DNA from: Polyangiaceae bacterium
GTDB taxonomy: Bacteria > Myxococcota_A > Polyangia > Polyangiales > Polyangiaceae
Length of the DNA stretch: 52,041 nucleotides
Assembly: GCA_013361525.1 (NCBI GenBank)
Contig: JABFXY010000135.1
Span: 1 to 52,041 of the forward strand
Direction: 5' to 3'
Shown in pieces: positions 32,340-40,282 of the stretch (its first letter is position 1; every line of letters starts with the position of its first letter). Position numbers and translations under genes: made by a program. The notes beneath the pieces were generated by a model. It was not told where the DNA came from, did no database searches, and worked only from the letters and a program-made list of their open reading frames with translations.

Positions 32340-34462
32340 CAGACCTGCTCGTCCTCGCCGGAGGTGCGTTCGCCGCCGCGCTCTTTTCCAGCCTTTTCGG
32401 ACTTGGCGCCTTTGCCGCCTTTTTCGCCCTTCGACTCTTTGCCTTCGCGCTGGCCGGTGAGCGCGACGCGCCCGAGGGCGTGCGGTCGATCGATCTCTCG
32501 CGCGCGCGGCGGAGCGAGGCGCGTGTCGACTGCCGACGTTGCGTGCACGTTGGTACCGACGCACGCGTATTCGACCGCTTCGACGATCTTCGGCGCGCCT
32601 TTTTCGTTCGCGATCGCCAGCGTCGAGACGAGCCACGAACGATCGTCGCGCTCCTCCGCTTTCGCGCGGTGGTGCGTTCCGCGGCTCTCGGTGCGATGGC
32701 GCGCGCTGGCGACGACAACCCGCGCGAGCGCGACGAGATCGCCGAGCCTGCGCGCGAGCGGCGCGGACTGGTTCGAGCGCGCGGACGTATCGGGCACCTT
32801 CACGCGCCCGCAACGCTCGGCGATGCCCTCGATGGCCGACGCTGCAGCATCGAGCGCCTCATCCTCGCGCGTCACGCCACAGCCCGCGACGAGCGCCGTT
32901 CCGAGCTCGTCTGCGAGGACGTGAGGATTTTCCGCTTCTTTCGCGTCCTGGTTCGCGCCGAGGACCTCGTTGTACTCGTCGGTGCGGAGCTTCGCGGCTT
33001 TGTCGAAGATCGATCGCGGCAGGTCGTACGCGCTCTGCGCGAGCGCCGATCGATACGCGACGACCGCGGGTCCGCAGAGCGTCGCGCCGTACGCGCAAGC
33101 GAGGAGGCCGTTGCCGGCGAGCCGATGCGCGCCGTGGTACGGGTACGCGACCTCACCGACTGCATAGAGGCCGGGGATCGTCGTCGCGTGGTTGCGCGGC
33201 GAGCCCGGGACCGGCCGCCCGGACGTGTCCGCTTCGTAATCGACCCAGAGCCCGCCGAGCGTCGCGCCGATCGCCGGAAAGACCTTCAGCGGCGCCTCTT
33301 GCAGGCTCACGCCGGCGAACCGCGCGGCGATGTCGGTGACGCCGCGAAGCCGTTCGAGACGCTCCGGCGCCGAAGCGACCTGCGTCAGATCGAGGTACAC
33401 CGCGTTCTCGTTCTTCCGCGTCTGCGCGTTGCAGACGCCGGCCCCCTCGACCACGCACAGGCGGTGAATCGCCCGCGCGGCGACGTCGCCCGCGACGAGG
33501 TTGTCCCATTGCGGATACAGCCGCTCGAGGAAGTAATCGCGCTCCCGCTCGGGGATGTCGCGCGGCGCGCGAACGTCCTTCGGATCGCGCGGCACCCACA
33601 GACGAGCGCCCTCCGCGCGCGCGGCCTCCGAGATGATCTTCGGGCGCGTGCCGGTGTGAAGCGCGGTCGCGTGAAGCTCGACGAACTCCGCGTTTGCGAA
33701 CGCAGCGCCCTGCCGGTACACGGCCGCAGCGGCGGTACCCGTCGACAACACGCTCGCGGCGCTCGTCGCGAACAACGACGCGAAACCTCCGGTCGCGAGG
33801 ACGACCGCGTCGTACGAGTACGCTTTGATCGCCATCGATCGAAGGTCTTGCGCGACGAGCCCGATGCAAACGCCCGCATCGTCGCGGACCAGGCTCAGGA
33901 AGTCCCAGTGCTCGAGCTTGCGAACGAGCGGCTCACCCGGGATCTCCATCCCGCGGGCGTCGACGCACGGCTCGGCCTCGAAGCGCCGGAGCTGTTGGTC
34001 GAGCGCGTAGAGGACCTGTTGCCCGGTCGTCGCGCCCGCGAATGCGGCCCTCGCGAACGAAACGCCGCTCAACCGGCGGACGGCAGCGCGACCCTCACCG
34101 GTGCGATGGAACGGCACGCCCATCCGATCGAAGCTGTGGACGATGCTCGGCGCAGCCTCGGTCATGCCGAAGACGAGCGGTTGATTCGCGAGGTATTCGC
34201 CCGCGCGCAACGTGTCCTCGAAATGCGCGCGCGGCGAATCACCTTCGCCCTCGGGATCGAGCGCCGCGTTGATGCCGGCGTGCGCCGACACCGACGGCGA
34301 TCGACGTGCCGGCAGCAGGCTGAAGAGATCGACCGGGACGCCGGCTCGAACGAGCTCCAGCGCGGTCATCGATCCGGCGACGCCGCCACCGACGACCGCG
34401 ACGCGACGGACCTTGCCACCTGCGCTTCGAAGAACCTTCGACGTCGAGCGACCGGTGCTCAT
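32339..34462 (-). CDS. sdhA: SdhA-like flavoprotein subunit lacking the FAD-linking histidine
   Basis: 707 residues. The FAD fold (VAVVGGGVAGSMTALELV), AFAGATTGQQVLYALDQQL, ELHATAL, SEAARAEGA and HGAHRLAGNGLL follow the Bacillus-type SdhA order. The covalent-FAD motif SHSxxAQGG reads SPSVSAHAG, with Pro56 in place of His. The active-site HYxMGG motif reads IGATLGG, with Gly399 in place of His. The substrate-side His (ELHAT) and the Arg of HRL are kept. The C-terminal 45 residues are a Lys/Glu/Gly-rich tail. Overlaps with sdhC (ATGA) and sdhB (TGATG) show a tight operon. Ordinary succinate oxidation is doubtful; a non-covalent flavoprotein with an altered substrate is possible. Confidence 0.85.
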   Translation of the reverse strand: MSTGRSTSKVLRSAGGKVRRVAVVGGGVAGSMTALELVRAGVPVDLFSLLPARRSPSVSAHAGINAALDPEGEGDSPRAHFEDTLRAGEYLANQPLVFGMTEAAPSIVHSFDRMGVPFHRTGEGRAAVRRLSGVSFARAAFAGATTGQQVLYALDQQLRRFEAEPCVDARGMEIPGEPLVRKLEHWDFLSLVRDDAGVCIGLVAQDLRSMAIKAYSYDAVVLATGGFASLFATSAASVLSTGTAAAAVYRQGAAFANAEFVELHATALHTGTRPKIISEAARAEGARLWVPRDPKDVRAPRDIPERERDYFLERLYPQWDNLVAGDVAARAIHRLCVVEGAGVCNAQTRKNENAVYLDLTQVASAPERLERLRGVTDIAARFAGVSLQEAPLKVFPAIGATLGGLWVDYEADTSGRPVPGSPRNHATTIPGLYAVGEVAYPYHGAHRLAGNGLLACAYGATLCGPAVVAYRSALAQSAYDLPRSIFDKAAKLRTDEYNEVLGANQDAKEAENPHVLADELGTALVAGCGVTREDEALDAAASAIEGIAERCGRVKVPDTSARSNQSAPLARRLGDLVALARVVVASARHRTESRGTHHRAKAEERDDRSWLVSTLAIANEKGAPKIVEAVEYACVGTNVHATSAVDTRLAPPRAREIDRPHALGRVALTGQREGKESKGEKGGKGAKSEKAGKERGGERTSGEDEQV

Positions 34463-35358
34463 GGAGTCACCGGCGGCGGGGGCGGCGGGCTCGGAGGGGT
34501 GGCGGGCTTCGTGAGCTCGATCTTCGGGGCGGCTTCGACGCCCGGCGCGACCGTGATGTCCGCGCACGTCTTCGTCAGCTGCGCCGTGCGCGTGTGCGCC
34601 GGGACGCCCAAGACCGCGAGGCGCGCGCCGGTCGCGAAGTAGATCGCGGTGTTCGCGCCGACGGCGAAGAGCGCCAACCCCGCGAGCCCGAATACGGTCG
34701 CGCTGATGCGCTGTGATCGACGGCTCGACGTGATGCCCCACGACACGCAGAAGCCCCAGAGCCCGTTCGCGAAGTGGAACACCGTCGCGGCGATCCCGAA
34801 CAAGTACGCGAACGCCATCCAAGGGATGCCGTACGCGGTCATCGACAGGTTCGCGCAGAGCGTCGGGTAATACGCCTCTTCGACCATGTCGCCGGCCATC
34901 CGCGGGCCCCAAAACTCCGACACGTGCCAGATGATGAACCCCAGCGCGAGGATGCCGGTGAGCCGCTGCGCGGCGTACATCCAGTTGCGCGAATAGGGAT
35001 ACTTGCCCGTGTTCTGCCGCGGCTCGAAGCCGAGCTTCACCCCGTAGAGCGCGTGGAACGCGAGCGGGATCATCACGAACACGATCTCGACGACGGAACG
35101 GTAGGGCGCCTCGCGCGCCTCGGTCATCGACCGTTCGAACGCGCCTTGCCCCTGCAGCGCGACCGCGGTCGACCACAGGTGCATCACCAGGAACACGCCG
35201 ACCGGAACGACGCCGCTCAGCGAGTGCAGCTTGCGTAGAACGAACCGGCTCGCAGGCGGTGAGTGCGCGACAAACGCAGCTTGGCGCGAGGTCGCGCTAC
35301 CGCTGTCGTTCGTGCCCGGCACGGGGCCAGGCGTAAAAGAGGACGATGGTCCCGTCAA
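34459..35358 (-). CDS. sdhC: Succinate dehydrogenase cytochrome b subunit (SdhC, b558 type)
   Basis: 299 residues with five likely helices. It anchors the dehydrogenase and binds two b haems in the Bacillus-type enzyme. Four His in matching positions are visible: KLHSLSGVVPVG, FHALYGVKLG, IWHVSEFWG and FHFANGLWGF. The N-terminal 35 residues are Ser/Pro-rich, and the C-terminus ends in a Pro run. The start is uncertain: TTG 35358 gives the longest form, GTG 35322 is an alternative, and neither has a strong ribosome site. The stop overlaps the sdhA start. Confidence 0.85.
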   Translation of the reverse strand: MTGPSSSFTPGPVPGTNDSGSATSRQAAFVAHSPPASRFVLRKLHSLSGVVPVGVFLVMHLWSTAVALQGQGAFERSMTEAREAPYRSVVEIVFVMIPLAFHALYGVKLGFEPRQNTGKYPYSRNWMYAAQRLTGILALGFIIWHVSEFWGPRMAGDMVEEAYYPTLCANLSMTAYGIPWMAFAYLFGIAATVFHFANGLWGFCVSWGITSSRRSQRISATVFGLAGLALFAVGANTAIYFATGARLAVLGVPAHTRTAQLTKTCADITVAPGVEAAPKIELTKPATPPSPPPPPPVTP

Positions 35359-35386
35359 GGAACGTGCAGCGCGTTGGGCTGTCCAC

Positions 35387-35406
35387 TTGGCCGCCCTTCG
35401 GGCGGA
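35387..35406 (+). repeat. Short REP-like palindrome, copy 2
   Basis: The reverse complement of this stretch is CCGCCCGAAGGGCGGCCAAG, identical to the copy at 17718-17743; flanking TAG is also shared. It lies 12 bases past the stop of the minus-strand PH-domain gene. Confidence 0.6.
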
Positions 35407-35417
35407 CTAGAGCGCGC

Positions 35418-35885
35418 TCACGAACCCTGTTCGTAGTCGATCATGCGCACGCCGCGGTGCTGCTTGGAGGCTTCGACCGCGACACGGAGCGTCTCGTAGA
35501 GCTGCACGACGTCCGTCTTGAGACCGGAGAGCTCGACGATCGGCGTCGATTTGTCGAACGTGGTCAGGCGAAGGTTGCCCGTCCCCATGATGCGCTGACC
35601 GAAGGGCCGCTCGATCGTGAAGTCGTTGATCCGGTAGAGATCGAGCTGCTCCATCTTCTTCGACAGGATGCCCTTGTCGACGACGATTCGTTGCGTCGTC
35701 ACGCGGTAGGTGATGCCGCCGCGCTTGAACCAGAAGAAGAGGACGGCGATCCCGAGGGTGAAGATCGCCAGGAGCATCGCGCCCAAGCTGTGCACGAGCG
35801 CGGGCTGTCCCTCGAAGAGCACCGTCTCGCCCGCGAGCGCTGCGGGGGCGGCGGGTTGAATCGCACCAGGATGTCCTTGGGTCAT
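35418..35885 (-). CDS. Bacterial PH-domain membrane protein
   Basis: 155 residues. A Pro/Ala-rich start leads to LVHSLGAMLLAIFTLGIAVLFFWF, one or two membrane passes. A bacterial pleckstrin-homology domain follows (YRVTTQRIVVDKGILSKKMEQLDLYRINDFTIERP). The family is membrane-associated and mostly uncharacterised; some members occur with stress or envelope genes. It lies between the tail-anchored protein gene and sdhC on the same strand, with gaps of 83 and 59 bases. Confidence 0.82.
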   Translation of the reverse strand: MTQGHPGAIQPAAPAALAGETVLFEGQPALVHSLGAMLLAIFTLGIAVLFFWFKRGGITYRVTTQRIVVDKGILSKKMEQLDLYRINDFTIERPFGQRIMGTGNLRLTTFDKSTPIVELSGLKTDVVQLYETLRVAVEASKQHRGVRMIDYEQGS

Positions 35886-35968
35886 TTCGTGGCTCCGCCC
35901 GTTTCCTTCCGGACCATGGCTTATCAGGTCGCGTCGCCCCGGACCAGGCTGGGTGCCCGCCGGGAGGA

Positions 35969-36319
35969 CTACGGCACCCCGGACGACCCGCCCGGCAAGA
36001 GCACGAACAGCACGAGCGCGATCAGCAGCAGCATCAGCGCGCTCGTGACGAGATACGTCGAACGCGGCGAGGACGCGGTGCTCCAGCCATCGCCGTAAAA
36101 CTTTCCGCGCGATCGGAGCCGCAGCTTCTTCTGCACGCCGCGCAGGAGCTTCGGCGCAACCGCTCCGGGCGGCGGGCGTAGCGCGCCTCGAAGCGCGTCT
36201 TTGAGATCGACCTCGTCGACGAGCACGTCGCGCGCGCTGTCCGGTAGATCGTCGAAGTCCTCGGGCAGATCGCCTTCGGGCGGAACGTCCGCTTCGGGGG
36301 GCTTCTTCTCGTCACTCAT
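35969..36319 (-). CDS. Tail-anchored protein cotranslated with an ECF sigma factor
   Basis: 116 residues. An acidic N-terminus (PPEADVPPEGDLPEDFDDLPD), a basic middle (PKLLRGVQKKLRLRSRGKFYGDGWS) and one C-terminal helix (YLVTSALMLLLIALVLFVLLP) are visible. Its ATG overlaps the sigma-factor stop in TGATG. That position is typical of anti-sigma factors, and a membrane-tethered inhibitor is plausible, but there is no zinc (ZAS) motif or other known anti-sigma domain. The family name is unknown to me. Confidence 0.7.
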   Translation of the reverse strand: MSDEKKPPEADVPPEGDLPEDFDDLPDSARDVLVDEVDLKDALRGALRPPPGAVAPKLLRGVQKKLRLRSRGKFYGDGWSTASSPRSTYLVTSALMLLLIALVLFVLLPGGSSGVP

Positions 36320-36921
36320 CAGCTACCCCTCAACTTCTCGCCGACGGCCTTCTCGACGAGGGCGCGGAGCTGGGCGCGGGCGCGGTGAATGCGGCTCTTC
36401 ACCGTCCCGTCCGGGAGACCCGTGACGGCCGCGATCTCCTCGTAGGCCATGTCCTCGACGTCGCGCAGGATGAGCACCTCGCGAAAGTCAGGCTCGATTT
36501 GCGCGATCGCAGTCTTCACGATGACCTCGAGCTGCATGCCCTCGACGAGCTCGTCGGGCCGGCTCACGTCCCCGACACTGACACCTTTCGCGGCCGAAAG
36601 TGGCGCTCGTTCGGCCATCGCGTCGACGTCGTCCTGCTCGCCGACCTGGCGACGAGACAGGTACTTCGTGCGGTTTTTGCAGAGGTTCACCGCGATTCGA
36701 TAGATCCACGTGGAGAGCTTCGAATCGCCTCGGAACTGATCGATCGCCTTGAAGACCTGGACGAAGACCTCCTGCGCGAGGTCCTCCGCTTCTTCGCGGC
36801 GGCCGAGCATCCGGAAGACGAGCGCGAACACACGCCGCTCGTACTGAATGACGAGCTGGTTGAACGCCGCCTCGTCGCGAGCCTGTAACCGCGCAACGAA
36901 TGCCGATTCGTCTTCGTTCAA
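36319..36921 (-). CDS. ECF RNA polymerase sigma factor, RpoE-like
   Basis: 200 residues. Region 2 is at about 10-85 (YERRVFALVFRMLGRREEAE, DLAQEVFVQVFKAIDQFRGD, LSTWIYRIAVNLCKNR). Region 4 is at about 130-190 (DFREVLILRDVEDMAYEEIA, GLPDGTVKSRIHRARAQLR). It starts at TTG 36921, the only sensible start ahead of region 2. It is cotranslated with the tail-anchored protein, its probable regulator. It differs from the SigR-like factor at 13313. Confidence 0.9.
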   Translation of the reverse strand: MNEDESAFVARLQARDEAAFNQLVIQYERRVFALVFRMLGRREEAEDLAQEVFVQVFKAIDQFRGDSKLSTWIYRIAVNLCKNRTKYLSRRQVGEQDDVDAMAERAPLSAAKGVSVGDVSRPDELVEGMQLEVIVKTAIAQIEPDFREVLILRDVEDMAYEEIAAVTGLPDGTVKSRIHRARAQLRALVEKAVGEKLRGS

Positions 36922-36973
36922 GGGGAGAACCGCGCCGTCGGGTCGGGGCGAGTAGGACGCATGGCGGGGAAGA

Positions 36974-37495
36974 TCAGGTCAGCTCCCAGAACCACACCTT
37001 CGCGGAGTCCCAATAGCCGTGCCCGACGCAGTCGCTCTTGTTCCACACGTCGACGTGGCCTTGGCCCGAGTACCCGGGAATCTTCACGAAGCAAAGGACA
37101 CCGGTCTTGTCCTGAATTTCCGCAGGAGCGCCTGCGAGGTTCGAATAGGCCTTCGGCTGCCCCCAGTGGTGCGTGAGAAAGTCGCCGAGATCGCGCGCGC
37201 CGCGGGCGATGCCGTGATTGCAGAGATTTCCGAATAGCTTGTAGTTGTAGGGCCCGAGCAGCGGATACACGTCGCCCTTCTTGTTCGAGCCGCGGATCTT
37301 GGTGCGATCGGTCGCGAGCCCGTTCGCCAGACACAAGGCCTCGCTCAAGCGCGCGGCGCAGGTGTTGATGCCGTCGTCCGCAGCCGTCGGGTTCAAGATC
37401 GCGCAGGTGTGAACCGTCTCCGGATCGGTGCTGTAGTGCATCAGCAGCGCGTCGAACCGCGGCTTGGTGAACCGCTTGGTCGGCTTGGTCGTCAT
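36974..37495 (-). CDS. Tae4-family amidase (type VI effector-like)
   Basis: 173 residues. NTCAARLSEAL with Cys46 and GHVDVW with His147 match the catalytic Cys and His of Tae4 amidases, which cut the peptide stems of peptidoglycan. The ending SAKVWFWEL also fits the family. Asp155 may be the third catalytic residue. ATG 37495 has GAGG upstream. No signal peptide is present, as expected for an effector. No type VI secretion gene and no recognisable Tai4 immunity gene lies within the window. It sits 52 bases upstream of the ECF sigma gene on the same strand. It could be an orphan effector or a domesticated wall enzyme. Confidence 0.78.
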   Translation of the reverse strand: MTTKPTKRFTKPRFDALLMHYSTDPETVHTCAILNPTAADDGINTCAARLSEALCLANGLATDRTKIRGSNKKGDVYPLLGPYNYKLFGNLCNHGIARGARDLGDFLTHHWGQPKAYSNLAGAPAEIQDKTGVLCFVKIPGYSGQGHVDVWNKSDCVGHGYWDSAKVWFWELT

Positions 37496-37620
37496 CGTGC
37501 CTCGCTCGCCTTTGGATACAGTGGCCCAGGATAGCGGAGGCCCGGTACCCGAACGCAACGAATCCAAGCGCCCGCTCGAGACCTGCACGGATTCGCCGTG
37601 CCTCCGCCGGCGACAGAGGC

Positions 37621-38571
37621 CTATTTCGACGAGGCCGAGAGCTCGGGCATCGCCTCGAACCCGCGCCGGTCGTGCGCCGGAACGAGGGTCAGCTCGGGAA
37701 AGCGGGTCGCGATCGCGTTCACGTGGAGGAGCGCGTCGCGCACGGCCGCCGCGTCGGAGTCGGCGAGCGTCCGCTGCAGCCACGGCCGCTCTTCCCGTTC
37801 GGTGATGCCTTCGGTCTGCCAGACGAGATCGCCGAGGAGGGCGTATCGCTTCTTCGTCGCCAAGGTCACGAACACGATGACCGAGCCCGGCGTGTGGCCG
37901 GGCGCGGGCACCATGACGATCGCGCCGTCGCCGTAAACATCGCGGCTCTTTTCGTATCCCAAGTAGGGTCCGTCCTCGAACGAGTACTCCTCGAAGCGCT
38001 CGTCCGGCACGCCTCGCGCGACCTCCGTGACGAATCCGCCCTCGCGAATGAAGCGGCGCTCCTCGGGCGTCACCCAAACGGGCGTGTCCGGGAAATCGGG
38101 GACACCGCTGACGTGGTCCCAGTGCGCGTGGGTCAGCACGATCGCCCGCAGTCGCCTGCGGTCATATCCCACCTCGTCCAGCTGATCGGCCGCCGACTTC
38201 GAGCGCTCGTAGCGTGTCGTCGCGCGAAACCAAAAAGGCATCTTCGCGAATTGGGCGTCGATCTCTCGGCCAAACCCGGTATCGACGAGGATATCGCCCT
38301 TCGGGTGTCGGACGAGCGCGGCGGTCATCACGAAGTCTCGCTCGTCGAAAACCGACCCTCCGCGGTACCCGAACGCGGCGCTCCGATGTGTGACACCGGT
38401 CGGCAACTGGAAGATTGCCACCTCGGCGGGGGGCGTCGCCGACGGCAGCTCCTCGGTGAACGGCGCCGGCGCAGGCAGCGGGGAAGCGCAAAACGTCGTC
38501 GCAAACAAGCCGAGCCCAGCGGCGAAGAGCGCGCCTACTGCGACCAATCGTTTCTTCCAAATCTTCGTCAC
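37621..38571 (-). CDS. MBL-fold metallo-hydrolase, exported or membrane-anchored
   Basis: 316 residues from GTG 38571, giving MTKIWKKRLVAVGALFAAGLGLFATTFC, either a signal peptide with a lipobox-like Cys or an N-terminal anchor; a TTG at 38592 is the alternative. The metallo-beta-lactamase fold is clear: DILVDTGFG, THAHWDHVSG (HxHxDH near residue 147), PAPGHTPGSV, LLGDLVWQTEG and LVPAHD. The layout resembles lactonase-type MBL enzymes such as acyl-homoserine-lactone lactonases, but the substrate is unknown. It is divergent from the tandem lipoprotein genes. Confidence 0.82.
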   Translation of the reverse strand: MTKIWKKRLVAVGALFAAGLGLFATTFCASPLPAPAPFTEELPSATPPAEVAIFQLPTGVTHRSAAFGYRGGSVFDERDFVMTAALVRHPKGDILVDTGFGREIDAQFAKMPFWFRATTRYERSKSAADQLDEVGYDRRRLRAIVLTHAHWDHVSGVPDFPDTPVWVTPEERRFIREGGFVTEVARGVPDERFEEYSFEDGPYLGYEKSRDVYGDGAIVMVPAPGHTPGSVIVFVTLATKKRYALLGDLVWQTEGITEREERPWLQRTLADSDAAAVRDALLHVNAIATRFPELTLVPAHDRRGFEAMPELSASSK

Positions 38572-38822
38572 GTGCCGACAACGAAGTGCCAAGACGCGCG
38601 GAGGTCAACGCATCCCCTCGACGGGGCATGCTTCGCCGGGGCGAACGTCGCGACGTTCTCCTCCCTTCACAGACATCGACGAAACGATCACGAAACAATG
38701 CGTCATCGGCGGCGGTCTGAAATCGTCTGAAAGACGAATGACGTCGGCGTGGCGGCCATTGCATTTCGGTGAAGGTGGCGTGACCATTGCGCGCCCTCGC
38801 AACCCCCGGCCCGGAGTTTCCT

Positions 38823-40226
38823 ATGCGTCGCATGGCTTCGTCCTTCCGAATGGGCAGTGCGTTTCCGATCGTCATCGCTGCATGTGCGATGATTGCGTGC
38901 TCCGCAGGGTCAGGGGGCACGGGCGCTGGGCCCGACAACAACACGGGCGGCTCGGGGGGCGGTGGCGCGAGCCAAGGTGGAAACGGCGGCGCCCCCGGCT
39001 CGGGCGGCGTCCCGAGCGACGGCGGTACGTCGAGTCAGTTCATGACCGGCCCCGGCGGCGCGCCCCCGACCAACAACTGCGACGGAGAAGGTCCCGACTA
39101 CGACCAAGACGGATTCACGGTCGAAGAAGGCGATTGCAACGACTGTGACCCCAACGCGAACCCCGGCGCGATCGAGGTCATCGGCGAGGCGCCGACCGGC
39201 GAAGGCGGCGGCAGCGGTGGTGAAGGCGGCGCGGGTGAATATGTGCCCGTCGACGAAGACTGCGACGGCACGGCGGACAACGTCGCCGGCCCCTGCGACA
39301 CCAACCTTCCGCTCGCGGGGACCGATCCTTTGGACGGCGCGCGTGCGGTAGAGATCTGCAAACAAGCGGCGACCGAAAAAGACTGGGGCATCGTCTCGGC
39401 CCAATATGTCCGTGGCGACGGCACGCCGTACGCCGCCAATCAGCAGGTCGGCATCCTCAATACCTTCGGCCCTAACGTCATGCCGCGCGCAGGCGCGAGC
39501 ATGCTCGCCCTCTCCTCGGGTTATGCACGATTGCCCGGTCAGGCCGGCGCGTGCACGAACCACAGCTGTACCGTCCTCGGCCTGAGCGCACCGGGATATG
39601 CGCCGCCCGACTTCCCGCAGGACGTCCCGGACTGCCCCATTTCGGACGTCGTCCACGACGATATCGGCCTCAACCTGACACTTCGTGCGCCGACGAACGC
39701 AACCGGCTTCAAGTTCAACTTCAAGTTCCACTCCTTCGAATTCGGCGAATACGTCTGCACGACGTTCAACGACCAGTTCATCGCGCTGGTCAATCCGGCT
39801 CCGCCCGGCTCGGTGAACGGCAACATCTCTTTCGACGCCGAAGGCAACCCGGTCAGCGTGAATATCGCGTTCTTCGACGTCTGCGCCTCGTGCTCGGACT
39901 TCGCACAGAACTGCTACGACGACCCGACAGCCGTCCCGCCGGTGATTTGCCCGAACCCGCCCGCCAACTGCTGTTCGGCAGGCGCGGGCGAGCTCGCCGG
40001 TACGGGATTCGAAAATGGCTTCGGCGACGGCGAAGACGCCGGCGGAACGTCATGGCTGCAAACCCAAGCACCGGTCACGGGCGGCGAGACCTTCGAGCTT
40101 CGTTTTGCCATCTGGGACGTCGGCGACACCGCGTGGGACTCGACGAGCATCGTCGACGCCTTCGAGTGGATCGCCAACGGCGGCGAGGTTCCCGTCGAGA
40201 CGACGCCCGCGCCTCCGCCGATGTGA
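38823..40226 (+). CDS. Lipoprotein with MopE-like Ca-site and choice-of-anchor-L domain, copy 1
   Basis: 467 residues from ATG 38823, with GGAG upstream and the lipobox signal CAMIAC. A Gly/Ser-rich linker follows. At about 100-160 is a MopE-type metal-binding motif (DYDQDGFTVEEGDCNDCDPN, NPGAIEV, DEDCDGTADN), interrupted by a Gly-rich insert. The rest fits the choice-of-anchor-L domain (FNDQFIALVNP, GNISFD, TSWLQTQAPV, FAIWDVGDTAWDSTSIVDAFEW). It has a Cys-rich insert (about SDFAQNCYDD to NCCSAG) absent from its downstream paralogue. It is probably a surface adhesin-like or matrix protein. Confidence 0.82.
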   Translation: MRRMASSFRMGSAFPIVIAACAMIACSAGSGGTGAGPDNNTGGSGGGGASQGGNGGAPGSGGVPSDGGTSSQFMTGPGGAPPTNNCDGEGPDYDQDGFTVEEGDCNDCDPNANPGAIEVIGEAPTGEGGGSGGEGGAGEYVPVDEDCDGTADNVAGPCDTNLPLAGTDPLDGARAVEICKQAATEKDWGIVSAQYVRGDGTPYAANQQVGILNTFGPNVMPRAGASMLALSSGYARLPGQAGACTNHSCTVLGLSAPGYAPPDFPQDVPDCPISDVVHDDIGLNLTLRAPTNATGFKFNFKFHSFEFGEYVCTTFNDQFIALVNPAPPGSVNGNISFDAEGNPVSVNIAFFDVCASCSDFAQNCYDDPTAVPPVICPNPPANCCSAGAGELAGTGFENGFGDGEDAGGTSWLQTQAPVTGGETFELRFAIWDVGDTAWDSTSIVDAFEWIANGGEVPVETTPAPPPM

Positions 40227-40282
40227 TGTAAAAGAGCGCTCCGCGCTTCGCCGCCGTTTCCGCCTTCACTTTGGAGCTTGTC

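Noticed and set aside
32339..35176. 945-residue fused SdhC-SdhA protein
   Set aside because: The part beyond 34462 is an out-of-frame reading of sdhC; SdhA has its own ATG overlapping the sdhC stop.
36319..36921. Sigma factor at 36319 as a second SigR-type redox factor
   Set aside because: It lacks the GTNLKAWLLRILTNTFINRY pattern and its partner has no zinc-binding Cys/His motif.
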